Shown: positions 53,810 to 63,100 of the stretch, piece after piece
Layout: every line of letters starts with the position of its first letter
Position numbering within the stretch: position 1 is the stretch's first letter
From: Modicisalibacter sp049808615
GTDB lineage: Bacteria > Pseudomonadota > Gammaproteobacteria > Pseudomonadales > Halomonadaceae
Direction of reading: 5' to 3'
Length of the DNA stretch: 64,000 bases
Assembly (NCBI RefSeq): GCF_049808615.1
Contig: NZ_JBNCAN010000004.1
Span: 147,608 to 211,607 of the forward strand
Program-made: the position numbers and the translations under genes
The notes under the pieces: model-generated
Told to the model about the DNA's origin: nothing
The model's input: the letters and a program-made list of their open reading frames with translations, nothing else
Database searches by the model: none

Positions 53810-55264
53810 ATGAAAACAGAATCGTGGAGTTCATCCGCTCTAAATTCGAAAAACATCACCTCGGCAGCAGTGATAGTAACAACGGTATCTCTATCGCTGT
53901 TATTGCTGTTTCTCACGAATATCAATGCCATTGTACTTGCCGTGGGCATCATGGTGACACTGAGCATGCTGCGCGTCTCCGTAGTGCTTGCCTTGATTCT
54001 CTCCGCCATCATCGGCGGTGTTTATGCCGGCATGCCGGTGGCATCGATAGTCGAAGAATTCAACGACGGCCTCGGCAGTGGAGCGCCGATAGCGCTGGCC
54101 CTGGCGACATTGGGCGCTTTCGCCGTCGCGCTTTCGCGAGCCGGTATCGCCACCTACATATCATCGCGAATGCTCAACCTGGTCGGCAGTCATGATAGTC
54201 CCCGCAATATCGAGAAGACGAAGTGGGGAATCTATTTGCTATTGGTACTGATCAGTGTCGCATCCGGCACCATCGTCCCGGTACACATTGCCTTCATTCC
54301 TCTTCTCATCCCGCCCATGCTCCTCGTCTTCAACAAGATGGAACTCGACCGTCGCATCATCGCCTGCGTCATCTGTTTTGGTATCGTTGCGAAATACATG
54401 GTCTTTCCGGTGGGTTACGGTGCCATCTACCTGAACGATATCCTTGTCTACAGCATCAATGAGGCGGGTGAAAATCTAGGGTTTTCGATTACGCGCGACA
54501 TGGCGCCTCAGGCCATGATCATCCCTGTTGTTGGCATGCTGGTAGGCCTCCTGGTCGCCATCTTGTTCACCTACAGGAAAAAACGCGCCTATTCGGACGC
54601 CCCCATCAAAGCCGAAGAGGAAAAGGAAGAGAAAGAAAAAACGCTAAAACCGTTGCAGAAGATTCTGATCCTTGCGGCCATTGTTTCAACTCTGGTCGTC
54701 CAGGTGATGACGGGGTCCATGGTGTTCGGGGGCATGGTGGGCTTTTCCATTCTCGCCCTCAGTGGCGTGATGAAGTGGAGCGAGCAGGACACCATTTTCG
54801 ATAACGGCATGCGCATGATGGCCATGGTGGGCTTCATCATGGTTGCCGCAGCCGGCTTTGCTGCCGTGATGCGGGCTACCGGGGAGGTTCCTCTGCTGGT
54901 CCAGCAAGCCGTGGCATTGATCGGCGATAGTCGTGCACTGGCCGCCCTTTCCATGTTGCTTGTCGGGCTGATCATTACCATGGGCATCGGTTCTTCCTTT
55001 TCCACCGTGCCGATCATCGCGGCGATATTCGTCCCCCTGGGTCTGGAATATGGCTTTTCCGCCATGGCCATCATTGCGCTGATCGGCACCGCCGGTGCGC
55101 TCGGCGATGCTGGTTCACCGGTTTCCGACTCCACCCTGGGGCCCACCGCGGGTCTCAATGTCGACAGGCAGCATGACCATATCTGGGACACGGTGGTACC
55201 CACCTTCATTCACTTCAATATTCCCCTGATCATTTTTGGCTGGATTGCCGCGATGGTGTTGTGA
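53810..55264 (+). CDS. Second YuiF-type permease (Na+/H+ antiporter-like)
   Basis: A 484-residue paralogue of the hut-linked permease, with the same core (VGIMVTLSMLRVSVVLALILSAIIGGVYAGMP when split) and the same C-terminal signature GDAGSPVSDSTLGPT and WDTVVPTFIHFNIPL. It has an extra N-terminal segment of about 36 residues containing one additional hydrophobic helix (VIVTTVSLSLLLLFLTNI). AAAGGTAA lies before ATG 53810. A charged insert EEEKEEKEKTL occupies the central cytosolic loop. It is followed by a second oxygenase gene. Substrate unknown. Confidence 0.87.
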   Translation: MKTESWSSSALNSKNITSAAVIVTTVSLSLLLLFLTNINAIVLAVGIMVTLSMLRVSVVLALILSAIIGGVYAGMPVASIVEEFNDGLGSGAPIALALATLGAFAVALSRAGIATYISSRMLNLVGSHDSPRNIEKTKWGIYLLLVLISVASGTIVPVHIAFIPLLIPPMLLVFNKMELDRRIIACVICFGIVAKYMVFPVGYGAIYLNDILVYSINEAGENLGFSITRDMAPQAMIIPVVGMLVGLLVAILFTYRKKRAYSDAPIKAEEEKEEKEKTLKPLQKILILAAIVSTLVVQVMTGSMVFGGMVGFSILALSGVMKWSEQDTIFDNGMRMMAMVGFIMVAAAGFAAVMRATGEVPLLVQQAVALIGDSRALAALSMLLVGLIITMGIGSSFSTVPIIAAIFVPLGLEYGFSAMAIIALIGTAGALGDAGSPVSDSTLGPTAGLNVDRQHDHIWDTVVPTFIHFNIPLIIFGWIAAMVL

Positions 55265-55328
55265 GGCGCTCCGGTGCCGCCAACCGCCAGCAAAACCGGG
55301 ATATCCCGATCAAAAAAGGAAGAACATC

Positions 55329-56162
55329 ATGTCAAGTACAATGACTCAAGACCGCCCTGCTTACGCCGATGTCGTCGATCTCGACAAGTACCCCATTCAC
55401 GATCTTGACGGTAGCGAAGGCAAGGCGCTGGTCGATAGTTGCCGCAAGGAATTGGCCAAGGATGGTTGCTGCACGCTCAAAGACTTTATCAAACCTGAAG
55501 CGGTAGCCAGGATGGTGGAATTGGCCAACCAATTGGAAGACAAGGCTTGGGTGAGCGATAGAACACACAACGTCTATTTCGAACCCTTCGATGAAACCGT
55601 CGAGCCGGATCACCCCTTGGCATACCCTGTACGCTCAGCCAAACATGGCATCGCTTATGATCATATACCCGAGGATGCTCCGCTACGGCGCTTGTACGAA
55701 TCGGACGATCTGACCCGCTTCATTGCTCTGGTACTGGAAAAGCCGGTGCTATACCGCAGCGCCGATCCGCTAGATGCCCTGCAAATTACCCGTTTCCATC
55801 CCGGCGAAGAGCTAGGCTGGCATTTCGATAACAGTGAGTTCTCGATCACCGTCATGTATCAGCAGGCTGATCAAGGCGGCGATTTCGAATACGTACCGGC
55901 GCTGCGCACCAAGAACGACGAACGCTTTGATGACGTAAAGAAAGTGCTCCAGGGAGATCGGTCCAGGATCAAGATTCAGACCGGAGAGCCCGGCACACTC
56001 GCTTTCTTTCATGGTAACTGCGCCATGCACCGGGTCACGCTGGTGGAGGGGAAAACCCCACGCATCAACTCCGTGCTCACCTACGGCGAACACGACAGCA
56101 TGCGCCTCAACGATCTCACTTCGGAGCTGTTCTATGGTCGCACATCGCAGGCGACTATCTAA
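55329..56162 (+). CDS. 2OG-Fe(II) oxygenase, ArpA/BesD-like fold, candidate free-amino-acid hydroxylase
   Basis: A 277-residue non-haem iron oxygenase, not a close relative of the PhyH protein upstream. The facial triad is His165 and Asp167 (ELGWHFDNSEFSITVMYQQ) with distal His234 (CAMHRVTLVEGKTPR); Arg245 would bind 2-oxoglutarate. The surrounding pattern (GGDFEYVPALR, PGTLAFFHGN) recalls the family containing the lysine halogenase BesD and related hydroxylases; an Asp at 167, where halogenases have Gly, predicts hydroxylation. ATG 55329 has GGAAG upstream, 64 bp after the permease. The family recall is from memory and the substrate is not known. Confidence 0.85.
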   Translation: MSSTMTQDRPAYADVVDLDKYPIHDLDGSEGKALVDSCRKELAKDGCCTLKDFIKPEAVARMVELANQLEDKAWVSDRTHNVYFEPFDETVEPDHPLAYPVRSAKHGIAYDHIPEDAPLRRLYESDDLTRFIALVLEKPVLYRSADPLDALQITRFHPGEELGWHFDNSEFSITVMYQQADQGGDFEYVPALRTKNDERFDDVKKVLQGDRSRIKIQTGEPGTLAFFHGNCAMHRVTLVEGKTPRINSVLTYGEHDSMRLNDLTSELFYGRTSQATI

Positions 56163-56363
56163 CCGGCAGCATGAAGCATTAAGCAAAACTCATCGATAGC
56201 TCGCTTTCAGCGGGCTATTACTTCCTACGTCCTCCTCAATAAGACGACGATTTTTCGTACCACTCACTTTTGCATTCCTGAAGATTGGAAATAAAACTTG
56301 TACGAACAATATTTACTGCATAGGTTGTGTATATAAACATGTTCAAGAAACGAGGTTCGCGCT

Positions 56364-56747
56364 ATGAATGCCAATGTCGAGACATCAACGACCCCAATGT
56401 CGCCCTGTACTCAGCCTTTGCCCGAGCAGGTCACTTTTGAAGCGCTTGCGCATTGGATGGCGCAAGGCAATAATCCTATCGTCGAAATTCAGTCCATTGA
56501 CATGGGCTACTATCTGGTTCGCCTGCATCATGCCCATGGCAGCAGTCAACTGGTGGATGACGAACACCACCCCCGACGCTTCACCGGCACGCAATGGATC
56601 AGCCGGCTGCTGGCGCCACTGGGTTTGACCCATGGATTACTGACCTGGCCCGAGATCACGGATGAGATGATCGGCTTACCCGCTGAGCCAAGCGATCCCG
56701 ATGACGTGCTTGCGCATGGCACGCGGGTGGCCTTTCAGACACGTTAA
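56364..56747 (+). CDS. Small uncharacterised protein, probably DUF6482 family
   Basis: A 127-residue protein without signal or membrane segment. The central part IVEIQSIDMGYYLVRLHHAHGSSQLVDDEH, read in pieces, resembles the short beta-rich DUF6482 family, with residues 65-90 (FTGTQWISRLLAPLGLTH) forming the usual helical end. No function is assigned. It is preceded by a 201-bp gap that contains an imperfect HutC-like sequence (TGTATATAAA, near 56330). The match to DUF6482 is tentative. Confidence 0.7.
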   Translation: MNANVETSTTPMSPCTQPLPEQVTFEALAHWMAQGNNPIVEIQSIDMGYYLVRLHHAHGSSQLVDDEHHPRRFTGTQWISRLLAPLGLTHGLLTWPEITDEMIGLPAEPSDPDDVLAHGTRVAFQTR

Positions 56748-56923
56748 TACGCGCCTTCGCCTTGTCGATAGCCTCGAACCGGCCACAAACAATAATCTGC
56801 GCGAGAATATCAATGTCTATATGTATCACTTGTCGAGACCGGTCTTTCCTTCGACACTGATAATCAGCAAAATCATCGTTACTATGTCTGGGTGTCATTA
56901 AAAGCCCTTTAGAGACAAGATTC

Positions 56924-57301
56924 ATGTCCTTGATCGACCGATTGGCCGAAGCCCATATCCAGCAGGCCATCGAGAAAGGAGAACTGGATGACCTGCCGGG
57001 CAGCGGCAAGCCACTTCAACTGGATGACGACAGCATGATCCCACCGGAGCTGCGCGCCGGCTATCGGCTGCTGAAGAATGCCGGCTTCCTGCCGCCGGAA
57101 ATGGAGCTGGTGCGCGAAATTCGCGAGGTGGAAAGCCTGATCCTGCGCATGGATCACGGCGAAGAACGGGAACAGGCCTGTGCCCGGCTGAGTCTGTTGC
57201 GCACCCGCCTACAGACAAGAGGGCACCGACTCAGCCCTCTGCTGCAGCGCGGTGACTATCGGGACAAGCTGATTCAGCAGTGGAATCATAAAAGCGAATA
57301 G
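56924..57301 (+). CDS. DUF1992 (DnaJ-homologue-like) protein, YhdN-type
   Basis: A 125-residue protein beginning MSLIDRLAEAHIQQAIEKGE and continuing DDLPGSGKPLQLDDDSMIPPE, the conserved core of the DUF1992 family (sometimes called DnaJ homologue subfamily C member 28-like). It contains no J domain. The C-terminal half is helical. The role is unknown. No operon partner is evident. Confidence 0.9.
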   Translation: MSLIDRLAEAHIQQAIEKGELDDLPGSGKPLQLDDDSMIPPELRAGYRLLKNAGFLPPEMELVREIREVESLILRMDHGEEREQACARLSLLRTRLQTRGHRLSPLLQRGDYRDKLIQQWNHKSE

Positions 57302-57474
57302 CCTCGTCTGCCCCGCGATTGGTCTGAGATTCCCCCTTATTTAGCAACAGTAGCCAATATAGACTACCTTTTATTGGACTTGTCCCGAGTGCTTTTCGGT
57401 GCCCGTCTGGTCAGAAAGGCGGTCTCAATGACATGAAGCGTCATATCGTCTGAGGATTGAATACGAAGGATCGT

Positions 57475-59058
57475 ATGTTTGGCAAACCGCGATTGATTTA
57501 TTGCTTGTTCTTGATCTTGACCCTGATCAGCGGAGCGGCGTTGGCACTGTGGGCCCCGGCATGGCTCTGGATCTGGTGGGTTCTGCCGACACTGGCGGTG
57601 GTGGGTGCCTGGGATCTGCGCTCCCGCCATAACGTGCTACGCAACTATCCGATACTCGGCCATCTGCGTTTCATGCTCGAGTTCGTACGTCCTGAACTAC
57701 GTCAGTATTTCTTCGAATCCGAGACCAGTGGCCGCCCCTTCAGCCGAGAGCAGCGCAATCTCATCAATGCGCGCGCGGATGGCAACCCGGACACCTCGCC
57801 GTTTGGCACTCGACGCGATATGGAAGATATCGGCTTCGACTTCGTGTTGCACTCCATGGCCCCTAAAGAGGTCGATTCGCGCCATGCCCGGATCCTTATC
57901 GGCGGTCCACAGTGTACCCAGCCTTATGATTCCTCGCGTCTGAACATTTCGGCCATGAGCTTCGGCTCGCTATCCGGCAATGCGGTCGCGGCAATGAACA
58001 AAGGCGCCAAACTGGGGAACTTTGCGCAGGACACCGGTGAAGGTGCGATCAGTCCCTATCATCGGAAGCACGGTGGCGATATCGTCTGGGAAATCGCCAG
58101 CGCCTATTTTGGATGTCGCCACAAGGATGGTTCATTCAACCCCGAGGAGTTCAAGAAAAAAGCCTGTACCGAACAGGTCAAGATGATCGAGATCAAGATA
58201 TCCCAGGGCGCCAAGCCCGGTCATGGTGGCTTGCTGCCCGGTTCCAAGGTCAATCAGGAGATTGCGGACACCCGCGAGATCGAAGTGGGCAAGGATTGCG
58301 CCTCTCCTGCCTCGCACCCTGAGTTCGACACGCCGATAGAGTTGCTGGAGTTCGTGGCGCGCCTACGCGAACTGTGTGGCGGCAAACCGGTGGGCTTCAA
58401 ACTGTGCCTGGGAAAGCGTGCGGAATTCATGAGCGTATGCAAGGCGATGCTGGAAACCGGCATTCTGCCGGATTTCATCACCGTGGATGGCGCGGAAGGC
58501 GGTACCGGCGCTGCCCCCGCAGAGTTTTCCAATTTCATCGGCACCTACATCAACGAGGCCCTTCCCTTCGTGCACAATTGCCTGGTCGGCATCGGCAAGC
58601 GCAACGACATCGTGGTGATCGCCAGCGGTAAGGTGGCGCTGGGCTTCGATATGGTCGAGAAGCTCGCCCTGGGGGCAGACATGTGCAATGCCGCCCGCCC
58701 CTTCATGTTCTCGGTCGGCTGCATACAGGCCCAACGTTGCCATACCAATAAGTGTCCGACCGGCGTCACATCCCAGGATCCCGCGCGCACCCGATCTCTC
58801 GATGTGAACATCAAGGCATTGCGCGTCCGCAATTACCATGACGCCACGATAAGATCGTTCCTCGATATCGTCGGTACCCTAGGGCTCGAAAGTCCCGATG
58901 AGCTCATCCCCGAATACGTCTTCCATCGCACGATGCCCGGTCCCGCCTCTCCTTACGACGCCTTCTACCCAAAAGTCGAAACGGGTGATTTCTTGCGGGA
59001 TGCCATTCCTGAGGAGTACGCCCAGGACTGGCAACGAGCAAGTGCGAATCGTTTTTAA
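57475..59058 (+). CDS. FMN-binding glutamate synthase family protein, membrane-anchored
   Basis: A 527-residue protein with two N-terminal hydrophobic helices (LIYCLFLILTLISGAALALW and a second near residue 35), then a glutamate-synthase FMN/Fe-S TIM barrel. It contains NISAMSFGSLSGNAVAAMNKGA, KPGHGGLLPGSKV and VDGAEGGTGAAPAEF, and the [3Fe-4S] motif C-x5-C-x4-C (GCIQAQRCHTNKCPTG). It lacks the amidotransferase domain of true glutamate synthase, so the reaction is uncertain. ATG 57475 has AAGGA upstream. No operon link to the cyo genes is evident, though they follow on the same strand. Confidence 0.87.
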   Translation: MFGKPRLIYCLFLILTLISGAALALWAPAWLWIWWVLPTLAVVGAWDLRSRHNVLRNYPILGHLRFMLEFVRPELRQYFFESETSGRPFSREQRNLINARADGNPDTSPFGTRRDMEDIGFDFVLHSMAPKEVDSRHARILIGGPQCTQPYDSSRLNISAMSFGSLSGNAVAAMNKGAKLGNFAQDTGEGAISPYHRKHGGDIVWEIASAYFGCRHKDGSFNPEEFKKKACTEQVKMIEIKISQGAKPGHGGLLPGSKVNQEIADTREIEVGKDCASPASHPEFDTPIELLEFVARLRELCGGKPVGFKLCLGKRAEFMSVCKAMLETGILPDFITVDGAEGGTGAAPAEFSNFIGTYINEALPFVHNCLVGIGKRNDIVVIASGKVALGFDMVEKLALGADMCNAARPFMFSVGCIQAQRCHTNKCPTGVTSQDPARTRSLDVNIKALRVRNYHDATIRSFLDIVGTLGLESPDELIPEYVFHRTMPGPASPYDAFYPKVETGDFLRDAIPEEYAQDWQRASANRF

Positions 59059-59156
59059 GGACCTCGCAACTCAAAGAACAGTAAGTCGTTTTCACACGAT
59101 GGACCGATAACGATCCCTGAAAACAGGAATGTCTCATCGACTTGGACGTCAGTCTC

Positions 59157-60056
59157 ATGAAAGCATTCGTGTCATTGTCAACGTATTGTTTGCTGATAGC
59201 GATATCATTGCTGCTTACTTCCTGTGGCATCAACGAGCATGGCTTCCTGGCCCCCGCTGGGCCCATCGCCCAATCTCAGCGCGAGCATTTCTTCTTCATC
59301 ATCGGCTGGACCCTGGTAGTCATCGTACCCCTGTTCGTGGCCCTCCCCATCGTGCTCTGGAAGTACCGACTCGGCAAGACGTCCTCCGCCTATCGGCCCG
59401 ACTGGGCCTCCTCCTGGATACTGGAAGTGTTGATATGGGGCATCCCGTTCATCGTCGTCGGCGTGCTGAGCTGGCAGCTTTGGCATTTGTCCCACGAGCT
59501 CGATCCGTACAAGCCAATTCAGAGCGACAAGCCTGCGCTCGACATCCAAGTCGTCAGCCTGGACTGGAAATGGCTATTTATCTACCCGAATCAGGGCGTG
59601 GCCGCAGTCGATGAACTGGTACTTCCCGTCGATCGCCCGGTGCGTTTCCGCCTGACCAGCGACACGGTGATGCAGTCCTTCATGATCCCGCGGCTGGGCA
59701 GTCAGATCTACACAATGCCCGGAATGGTCACGGAACTGAATTTACTGGCCGATCACATTGGAAACTACCGCGGCATGAATACCCAATATAACGGGGAAGG
59801 ATTTTCCAAACAGAAATTCACCGCCCGGGTGATGGAGCCCTCGGCTTTCGACGAGTGGGTTCAGCGAATGCAGCAGTCCCGGCCCCCGCTCGACTGGACT
59901 GCCTACGAGCAGCTTGCCAAACGCTCGGTGCTGTCGTCGCCGATCACTTTCGGCGCAGTGCCCGAGAAGTTGTTCGATCGCGTCGTGTCGAAATTCAAGG
60001 GCGCCGTCAACCCGGGGTCAGTCAGCGCCAGGCCAACACACGAACAGGGAGAGTGA
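59157..60056 (+). CDS. cyoA: Cytochrome bo-type ubiquinol oxidase subunit II
   Basis: A 299-residue lipoprotein. The lipobox LLTSCG follows a short signal; two transmembrane helices (FIIGWTLVVIVPLFVALPIVL and ILEVLIWGIPFIVVGVLSW) precede a periplasmic cupredoxin domain. The Cu-A Cys/His ligands of cytochrome c oxidases are absent, as expected for a quinol oxidase. A COX aromatic region domain follows (EPSAFDEWVQRM). The ATG at 59157 is preferred over TTG 59142. It is the first gene of cyoABCD, five bases before cyoB. Confidence 0.92.
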   Translation: MKAFVSLSTYCLLIAISLLLTSCGINEHGFLAPAGPIAQSQREHFFFIIGWTLVVIVPLFVALPIVLWKYRLGKTSSAYRPDWASSWILEVLIWGIPFIVVGVLSWQLWHLSHELDPYKPIQSDKPALDIQVVSLDWKWLFIYPNQGVAAVDELVLPVDRPVRFRLTSDTVMQSFMIPRLGSQIYTMPGMVTELNLLADHIGNYRGMNTQYNGEGFSKQKFTARVMEPSAFDEWVQRMQQSRPPLDWTAYEQLAKRSVLSSPITFGAVPEKLFDRVVSKFKGAVNPGSVSARPTHEQGE

Positions 60057-60060
60057 GCCG

Positions 60061-62148
60061 GTGACGGGAGACACATTCAACCACTTCTGGCTCGGTAAAC
60101 TGGGTGTCGATTCGCTGCCGTTTTACCAGGTCATCACGGACCCCAACATCAACACCCTGATCTCCGCCGCCGCCTCGGGAATCGCCATCGCGGGTGGGCT
60201 GGCCGTCATCGTGCTGCTGAGCTGGTACGGCAAGTGGGGCACCTTCTGGCGCGACTGGCTGACCAGCCTGGATGCCAAGAAGATCGGCATCATGTATATC
60301 GTCATCGCTCTCGTCATGCTGCTGCGCGCAGTCATCGAAGCATCCTTGATGCGCACGCAGCAGGCAGTGGCGGTCGGTGATCCCGGGATACTGTCGGCGG
60401 AACATTTCGGTGAACTGTTCAGCACCCACGGCACGATCATGATCTTCTTCATGGCGATGCCCTTTCTGACCGGGGTCATCAACATCGTGATGCCATTGCA
60501 GATCGGCACTCGGGACGTGCGCTTTCCTCTGCTCAATGCCATCAGTCTGGCGCTGACCGCCGCCGGGGCAGGTCTTGTCATGATCTCCCTGATCATCGGC
60601 AAGTTCTCTACCGGGGGATGGAGCGGCTATCCGCCTTTCACGGAGCTGGCCTTCAATCCCGGCGTTGGTCCGGACTACTGGATCTGGGCGGTGACGTTGA
60701 GCTCGATCGCCTCGACGTTGAGCGGTCTCAACTTCGCCGTGACCATCTATAAGCAGCGCGCTCCGGGCATGACCTGGTTTCGCATGCCGCTATTCAGTTG
60801 GACCGCGCTTTGCACCAGCATCCTGATGATATTCGCCATGATGCCGTTGACCGTCGCCACCGCCATGCTGGCGCTGGATCGCTATGCCGGTTTTCACTTC
60901 TTCACCAACGACCTAGGCGGCAACATGATGAACTATGCCAATCTGTTCTGGTTGTTCGGCCACCCGGAGGTCTATATCGTCATCCTGCCGGCCTTCGGTG
61001 TGTTTTCCGAGGTGTTCTCCACCTTTTCCGGTAAGCGTCTTTACGGCTACAAGTCCCTGGTCTACGCCACCATGGCGATCGCCGTGCTGTCATTCTGCGT
61101 CTGGGTACACCACTTCTTTACCATGGGCCAGACGGCCAACCTCAACGCGGTGTTCGGCATCGCCACCATGCTGATCGGCGTGCCGACCGGCGTGAAGGTC
61201 TACGACTGGCTGCTGACCATGTTCCGCGGCCGCGTTCGCCTGACGACCGCCATGCTGTTTTCCGTGATGTTCATGGCCACATTCGTCATTGGCGGGTTAA
61301 CCGGTGTGATTCTGGCCAACCCCCCGGTCGATTTCAACGTCCACAACTCCCTGTTCCTGGTCGCGCATTTTCACAACATGCTGATACCAGGCACTTTGTT
61401 CGGCATGTTCGCCGCCTATCATGTCTGGTTCCCCAAGATGTTCGGATTTCGCCTGTCCGAAAGATGGGGGCGGATTTCCTTCTGGTGCTGGTCCTTTGGT
61501 TTCTATCTCGCCTTCATGCCGCTTTACGCTCTTGGCCTGATGGGGGCCATGCGCCGCACCAATGAGTGGTTTCAACCCGAGTACCTGCCCTGGCTCATCA
61601 CGGCGCTTGCCGGCGCCGGCCTGGTTCTCATGGCGGTACTGAGCATGCTGATTCAACTGCGAGTGAGCATCCGAGATCGGGAAAGCCTGGCAGTGCCCGG
61701 CGGTGATCCCTGGGACGGTCGTAGTCTCGAATGGTCGATGAGCGCTCCGCCCCCGGAATACAACTTTGCAGTCATTCCTCAGGTGCACGACCGCGATGCC
61801 TTTACCTGGATGAAGCAACACGGCGAGGCCCATGCGTCGCCGCCGCGCTACGAAGACATCCAGCTACCTAGGAACAGCAGTGTGGCGCCGGTCATCGGGG
61901 CGGCAAGCCTAGTGCTCGGCTTTGCTCTTACGTGGCATATCTGGTGGCTGACGATCGTGACGTTCCTGGTGATCTGGGGAGCCGTCATTGCCCGCAGTTT
62001 CTGCCGCGATACCGAGCGCATGATCTCCGCCAGCCAGGTGCAGGAAGAACATGAACGCTGGCTTCGCATGGTACGTACCCTTCCCGCAACGCCCCGGGAG
62101 AAGGAAACGACCACCGCCAACCGCGGTCTGGCTGAGGAGGCCCCATGA
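60061..62148 (+). CDS. cyoB: Cytochrome bo-type ubiquinol oxidase subunit I
   Basis: A 695-residue catalytic subunit holding the low-spin haem and the haem-copper site, pumping protons while reducing oxygen. Expected ligands are in STHGTIMIFFMAMPF (low-spin haem His), WLFGHPEVYIVILPAFG (Cu-B His and the Tyr crosslink), WVHHFFTMG (Cu-B His pair) and HFHNMLIPGT (high-spin haem and low-spin haem His). GTG 60061 has AGGGAGA upstream. It overlaps cyoC by 4 bp. Confidence 0.96.
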   Translation: MTGDTFNHFWLGKLGVDSLPFYQVITDPNINTLISAAASGIAIAGGLAVIVLLSWYGKWGTFWRDWLTSLDAKKIGIMYIVIALVMLLRAVIEASLMRTQQAVAVGDPGILSAEHFGELFSTHGTIMIFFMAMPFLTGVINIVMPLQIGTRDVRFPLLNAISLALTAAGAGLVMISLIIGKFSTGGWSGYPPFTELAFNPGVGPDYWIWAVTLSSIASTLSGLNFAVTIYKQRAPGMTWFRMPLFSWTALCTSILMIFAMMPLTVATAMLALDRYAGFHFFTNDLGGNMMNYANLFWLFGHPEVYIVILPAFGVFSEVFSTFSGKRLYGYKSLVYATMAIAVLSFCVWVHHFFTMGQTANLNAVFGIATMLIGVPTGVKVYDWLLTMFRGRVRLTTAMLFSVMFMATFVIGGLTGVILANPPVDFNVHNSLFLVAHFHNMLIPGTLFGMFAAYHVWFPKMFGFRLSERWGRISFWCWSFGFYLAFMPLYALGLMGAMRRTNEWFQPEYLPWLITALAGAGLVLMAVLSMLIQLRVSIRDRESLAVPGGDPWDGRSLEWSMSAPPPEYNFAVIPQVHDRDAFTWMKQHGEAHASPPRYEDIQLPRNSSVAPVIGAASLVLGFALTWHIWWLTIVTFLVIWGAVIARSFCRDTERMISASQVQEEHERWLRMVRTLPATPREKETTTANRGLAEEAP

Positions 62149-62771
62149 GCGCTCGCCATCATCACCCGGGCCTGAACCTCGGCAACACCGATCCCGAAAC
62201 CCACGAAGCCGCTGAATCCCTGTTGTTTGGCTTCTGGATTTTCCTGATGAGCGACCTGGTGCTGTTTGCGCTGCTGTTCGCGACCTATGCGGCCACGAGC
62301 CAGCATGGCATCGCTGGTGGGCCCACCCCGGCCGATTTGTTCGAGCTGAAAAACCCCTTCATCGAGACATTGTTGCTGCTTGTCAGCAGCTTCACCTTCG
62401 GCTTGGCCGCCTTGGCCCTGAAATACCGCCAAGACCGCAGTCGTCTGATGTTCTGGCTGGTCGTGACCTTCCTGTTAGGTGCCGGATTCGTCGTGATGGA
62501 GGCGCGGGATTTCATGAAGATGGCAAGCGAGGGTCATACCCCCCAGCAAAGCGCCTACCTGTCAGCTTTCTTCGCTCTCGTCGGCACTCATGGTCTGCAC
62601 GTCACGGCCGGGCTGATGTGGATTCTCATCATGCTGGTTCAGGTGCTTGTGTTCGGTCTGGCCGGAGAGGTCAAGACACGCCTACTACGGCTCGCCATCT
62701 TCTGGCACATGCTCGATATAGTCTGGATCTGCATCTTCACGTTCGTCTATCTGTTCGGAGTGTCGCAATGA
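62145..62771 (+). CDS. cyoC: Cytochrome bo-type ubiquinol oxidase subunit III
   Basis: A 208-residue membrane protein with five hydrophobic segments. The family pattern AAESLLFGFWIFLMSDLVLFALLFATY is followed by LVGTHGLHVTAGLMWILIML and WHMLDIVWICIFTFVYLFG. It overlaps cyoB by 4 bp and cyoD by 4 bp, giving a translationally coupled oxidase operon. Confidence 0.96.
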   Translation: MSARHHHPGLNLGNTDPETHEAAESLLFGFWIFLMSDLVLFALLFATYAATSQHGIAGGPTPADLFELKNPFIETLLLLVSSFTFGLAALALKYRQDRSRLMFWLVVTFLLGAGFVVMEARDFMKMASEGHTPQQSAYLSAFFALVGTHGLHVTAGLMWILIMLVQVLVFGLAGEVKTRLLRLAIFWHMLDIVWICIFTFVYLFGVSQ

Positions 62772-63100
62772 ATCGCAATGGATTACCGGAGAGTGAAGCC
62801 GAAGACCCACAACGAGAGTTTCGCGACTACTGCATTGGGGGAGTGCTCGCGCTGATATTGACAGCATTGGCGTTCGGGGCGGTGGCCTGGAGCGTGTTCG
62901 GGTCATGGCAGCGCTTGATCGCCCTCACTCTGCTCGCGGGGCTGCAGGTCGTCGTTCATTTTCGCTATTTTCTGCATATCGATCTGTACAAATCGCATCG
63001 TGATGAGCTTCAACTCATTCTGTTTACCAGCTTGATCCTGTTCCTGATGGCCGGCGGCACGATCTGGATTTTATGGAACCTGCACTTTCGCATGCTTTAA
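62768..63100 (+). CDS. cyoD: Cytochrome bo-type ubiquinol oxidase subunit IV
   Basis: A 110-residue membrane protein with three helices (GGVLALILTALAFGAVAWSVF, IALTLLAGLQVVVHFRYFLH and LILFTSLILFLMAGGTIWIL), matching CyoD. ATG 62768 overlaps the cyoC stop. It is the last oxidase gene in the window; no cyoE (haem O synthase) follows, so haem farnesylation must be encoded elsewhere. An inverted repeat AACGGC/GCCGTT lies shortly after its stop but has no T-run. Confidence 0.93.
   Translation: MNRNGLPESEAEDPQREFRDYCIGGVLALILTALAFGAVAWSVFGSWQRLIALTLLAGLQVVVHFRYFLHIDLYKSHRDELQLILFTSLILFLMAGGTIWILWNLHFRML

Noticed and set aside
57302..57474. Possible leader regulatory element before the FMN glutamate-synthase-like gene
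   Set aside because: Only weak imperfect inverted repeats are present, with no recognisable riboswitch, operator or terminator.
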